A stretch of DNA of 20,884 nucleotides. Origin: Acanthaster planci (lineage: Eukaryota; Echinodermata; Asteroidea; Valvatida; Acanthasteridae). The notes under the pieces were generated by a model, which did not search any database, had not been told where the DNA came from, and worked only from the letters and a program-made list of their open reading frames with translations. The first letter of the stretch is position 1, and every line of letters starts with the position of its first letter. Below are positions 19,801-20,884 of this stretch, piece by piece. The stretch covers positions 3,289,152 through 3,310,035 of the forward strand of contig NW_019091359.1 of assembly GCF_001949145.1 (NCBI RefSeq), written 5' to 3'. The translations under genes and the position numbers were made by a program.

Positions 19801-19819
19801 TCCAGTTCAGTCTTGGTGA
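7804..19819 (+). CDS. Coiled-coil protein gene, 11 exons, about 398 residues
   Basis: Joined exons: 7804-7845, 11108-11242, 11476-11573, 12908-13134, 13840-13987, 15225-15375, 15490-15537, 16161-16274, 16826-16894, 18645-18707 and 19718-19819. They total 1197 nt, and every intron has GT/AG ends and agreeing phase, which is strong evidence for one gene. Residues about 100-210 and 284-360 are rich in Glu, Lys, Gln, Leu and Arg with heptad-like spacing, so two coiled coils are likely. A Ser/Thr/Arg/Pro-rich linker (218-283, exons 6-7) joins them, and a short basic C-terminal tail ends in QSW. There is no signal peptide or membrane helix, so it is likely cytoplasmic. A cytoskeletal, centrosomal or ciliary role would be typical of such proteins, but I do not recognise the family and do not assign one. 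The start has G at -3 and G at +4. A further exon could hide in the gap at 18765-19293. Confidence 0.85.
10173..10206. repeat. AATAA-type low-complexity tract
   Basis: Runs of AATA and AAATA follow a non-repetitive stretch and abut the large palindrome. It may be the tail of a small retroelement, but nothing else shows this. Confidence 0.5.
10219..10276. repeat. 58-bp near-perfect palindrome
   Basis: Two 29-base arms meet at GTGT/ACAC with no spacer and only two mismatched positions. The outer arms start CTCCCAGAACTG and end CAGTTCTGGGAG. GGCCTA words on both sides extend the symmetry loosely. It could be a foldback element or a MITE core. Confidence 0.85.
11108..11242 (+). CDS. Coiled-coil gene exon 2
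   Basis: It encodes 45 residues, phase 0 to phase 0, between TTTCCAG and AAG/GTTTGC. It starts TFQLQLKVIL and includes a Leu/Glu-rich helix. The surrounding open frame continues into both introns, so the limits rest on splice sites and on phase agreement with exons 1 and 3. Confidence 0.8.
11476..11573 (+). CDS. Coiled-coil gene exon 3
   Basis: It encodes VQEIAESQCGSLEG onward, 32 codons plus two bases, between CACTATAG and CAG/GTAAGT, a strong donor. It leaves phase 2, completed by the first G of exon 4 to give Arg. Confidence 0.85.
11574..12907 (+). other. Intron 3 of the coiled-coil gene (1334 bp)
   Basis: I see no supported exon. Small inverted repeats of the TTGACTA type lie around 11878-11955 and 12375-12402. 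They could be remnants of short elements, with weak evidence. Confidence 0.5.
12908..13134 (+). CDS. Coiled-coil gene exon 4
   Basis: This is the largest exon, 75 codons plus flanking split codons, between CTCAAG and GATG/GTACGT. It carries the core of the first coiled coil (residues about 100-168), with Leu at heptad-like spacing in the stretch around ETRLAEKLEKLAQ. It exits in phase 1. Confidence 0.9.
13135..13839 (+). other. Intron 4 of the coiled-coil gene (705 bp)
   Basis: No exon is seen. There is a short TCTG simple repeat near 13271-13287. Confidence 0.55.
13840..13987 (+). CDS. Coiled-coil gene exon 5
   Basis: It begins after CTTCCTCAG and ends at AGGAG/GTAAGT. It completes Ala168 from exon 4, then codes 48 residues that continue the first coiled coil (EDRLDCLEKETKKAQK onward) and end in a basic NPAKR stretch. 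It exits in phase 2. Confidence 0.9.
14719..15310 (+). repeat. Decayed tandem repeat spanning intron 5 and exon 6
   Basis: Units begin near 14719, 14801, 14947, 15069 and 15178, with a partial one near 14919. Each has TCTCTGC-TCTTA, then a T/C-rich tract, then an AG or similar, then CAAGTCAGCATTCCATCC or a variant. The last unit supplies the working acceptor and first codons of exon 6, and a further half-copy lies inside the exon. Spacing varies from about 80 to 120 bases. Confidence 0.65.
15225..15375 (+). CDS. Coiled-coil gene exon 6 (repeat-derived linker)
   Basis: It follows TTTGTCTCTAG and ends at TTG/GTTAGT, giving 50 codons plus the G that completes Arg217. The product is Ser/Thr/Arg-rich and probably disordered, separating the two coiled coils. 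CTAGGCAA-GCCA-GCACTTCATC at the exon start recurs in the exon as CTAGGCAA-ACTC-GCACTTCATC, so the protein carries an RQASTSS / RQTRTSS pair. The upstream intron holds more copies. Phases fit both neighbours. Confidence 0.82.
15490..15537 (+). CDS. Coiled-coil gene exon 7
   Basis: A small 16-codon exon (SPFTIKPLRVEDANMN) between TATTTGCAG and AAT/GTAAGG, phase 0 on both sides. It can be skipped without changing the frame. Confidence 0.8.
15538..16160 (+). other. Intron 7 of the coiled-coil gene (623 bp)
   Basis: No exon or clear repeat is seen. Confidence 0.55.
16161..16274 (+). CDS. Coiled-coil gene exon 8
   Basis: 38 codons between TCTTCTTAG and CAG/GTAGGC, phase 0 on both sides. It starts the second coiled coil (MEVRRLRDENAHL) and is rich in Arg, Asp and Leu. 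Confidence 0.88.
16275..16825 (+). other. Intron 8 of the coiled-coil gene (551 bp)
   Basis: AT-rich; no exon or clear repeat is seen. Confidence 0.55.
16826..16894 (+). CDS. Coiled-coil gene exon 9
   Basis: 23 codons between TTCTTCAACAG and GAG/GTAAAC, phase 0 on both sides. It codes RYIATCQTQRNELQVRL and then a charged end, continuing the second coiled coil. Confidence 0.87.
16895..18644 (+). other. Intron 9 of the coiled-coil gene (1750 bp)
   Basis: No supported exon. The word CCGTAAC recurs near 18025, 18177 and 18411, and a strong hairpin lies at 18240-18292. Confidence 0.55.
18240..18292. repeat. Hairpin with 21-base arms
   Basis: The left arm 18240-18260 pairs with 18272-18292 across an 11-base loop, with one G-T and one A-G pair. 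The arms contain ACCCTAAC and GGTTAGGGT, the telomere-like word. Confidence 0.8.
18645..18707 (+). CDS. Coiled-coil gene exon 10
   Basis: 21 codons between TTTATTTGTAG and ATG/GTGCGT, phase 0. A second in-frame donor, AAG/GTAGAA, would extend it to 18743 and add 12 residues (VRGMETTSKTAK). Neither donor is clearly better by eye. It ends the second coiled coil. Confidence 0.75.
18765..19293. other. Assembly gap (529 N)
   Basis: Unknown sequence within intron 10. A phase-0 exon of the coiled-coil gene could be hidden here. Open frames drawn across it are artefacts. Confidence 1.
19718..19819 (+). CDS. Coiled-coil gene exon 11, terminal
   Basis: It begins after TTTTTCTTGACAG in phase 0 and ends at TGA 19817-19819. 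It codes 33 residues (IQSESVLGASRRLKLHSVKL, then a short tail ending DIPVQSW), basic and without coiled-coil character. Confidence 0.85.
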   Translation: MQSESVLGASRRLKLHSVKLNEDKPRDIPVQSW

Positions 19820-20884
19820 GCCCATCACTCACTGGGTCTCACCAATCATAAGATGCCCACTTTGAAAGGGTAGGTTTGAACATTGCATGGATCGACAGGT
19901 GCACCCTCTAAAAAGTTTTACTTTATGCAGCATTGCAAAATGTAGCCTATGTTGGTGCCTGTTTGAGTTATAATAGCATACATTAAACTATTATGTATCG
20001 TGACCTTATCCAGTACCATGAATCCATGCATATTTTACACTCAGTTATAAAAAGGCAGATGATGCAATTATTGACGGATATTTTTGAGTCATTTTTGCAG
20101 TTTTCTTGTGTTGAGGTGCGTTCTTTTCTTGTCTTCGGAAGATAGCAATCATTGACACTCCACTTGTAATGTATCCTGCAATGTATGTCAGCAAGTCACA
20201 GCATTATCTCGAAAACTATTGCTGTGTCCAAAGCGGGCTTCTAGAGCTACGGCTAGGTCTATTGTCTGCACATCTCTGTGTGTTTCCAATGTAGTGAAGA
20301 CCTAGACCTAGCTCTAAACAACAGATTCAGATGCACCCTATTACAGCGATTAGAACTAGTAGCCATTACTGCCATGGTACAGTACTCTTGGGTAGTTAAT
20401 GCATGGTGCTATATGTCTCCTCAACCAGTGTAATGACTTACCCAAATCCACGCAGCCTTAAAATTTAAGACCACATGAGATGCGCATTTGATACCGTTAT
20501 GCTCATTATATATGCTTGGAATTTAGCCCTCAATGGAACCCATTAGCAACTTCAAGTTATTTCACCATATGGTCACACTTTTGATAACCTCAAAGCAATA
20601 TTATAGTATTATATTCAATCCACCTGTTGGTACCATCAAATGCATAAAGTATTGAACTATGCAGCAGTCTGTCGTCTTCGTATTCTTGGACAAAATGTAA
20701 ATTTATTTTGAGTATATGTGCTTGGTGCAACATGGCATTGTTATTAAAGATGTTATTACCTATTGCAAAATATGTGAACAATTTTATATTTTCTTTGTGG
20801 AGACTTTATTTAGGCTAATTTAACCTGTCTAGTTACTGTTGCAGCATCACAGATGTTGTCATTGGTCTCTGGTTATTTTGTTGG
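19820..20884. other. 3' UTR and downstream intergenic DNA
   Basis: No further gene is seen. ATTAAA at 19982-19987 is a possible variant poly-A signal for the coiled-coil gene, about 165 bp after the stop. An inverted repeat lies at 20242-20316. The small minus-strand frame at 20590-20781 has no support. Confidence 0.45.
20242..20316. repeat. Inverted repeat with 19-base arms
   Basis: 20242-20260 pairs with 20298-20316 at 17 of 19 positions. The inner part has a further ATTG/CAAT pair. The arms consist of TAGGTCT-like words. It may lie in the 3' UTR or just beyond. Confidence 0.75.

Overview
This window looks like nuclear DNA of an invertebrate animal, probably a marine deuterostome such as an amphioxus, hemichordate or echinoderm. 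The evidence is spliced coding exons with GT/AG borders, an intronless class A receptor gene, nuclear tRNA genes with pol III features, and many short TA-rich and G-rich mobile-element remnants. The taxon guess is weak and rests on general texture only.

Left third (1-7114): a patchwork of duplicated cassettes. Four tRNA-Phe(GAA) copies, all on the minus strand, sit in a repeated unit of left flank, tRNA, right flank and sometimes a G-rich MITE-like element. One copy is intact (386-458), one is near-intact (4128-4200) and two have broken stems (1509-1581, 4519-4591). Among them lies an intronless 405-residue class A GPCR (1904-3121) and, 2 kb further on, a truncated pseudogene of it (about 5373-5728) that has lost TM6-TM7 by deletion. 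The 3' flanks of the two copies are nearly identical, while their coding parts are clearly diverged. A 111-bp direct repeat (48-158 and 7004-7114) brackets the whole block. Single N bases at 4916 and 6934 mark assembly joins.

Right two thirds (7804-19819): one gene on the plus strand that I assembled from 11 exons whose phases all agree. It encodes a coiled-coil protein of about 398 residues (410 with an alternative donor) that I do not recognise. The region between exons 10 and 11 contains a 529-base gap.

Most notable observation: exon 6 of this gene starts inside a decayed tandem repeat that fills the preceding intron. Each repeat unit carries a pyrimidine tract, an AG acceptor and the sequence that begins the exon. 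Exon 6 itself holds two repeat copies, so it appears to have been born from an intronic minisatellite.

The rest is introns and flanks holding palindromes, simple repeats and low-complexity tracts. I saw no CRISPR, operon or prokaryotic signals.
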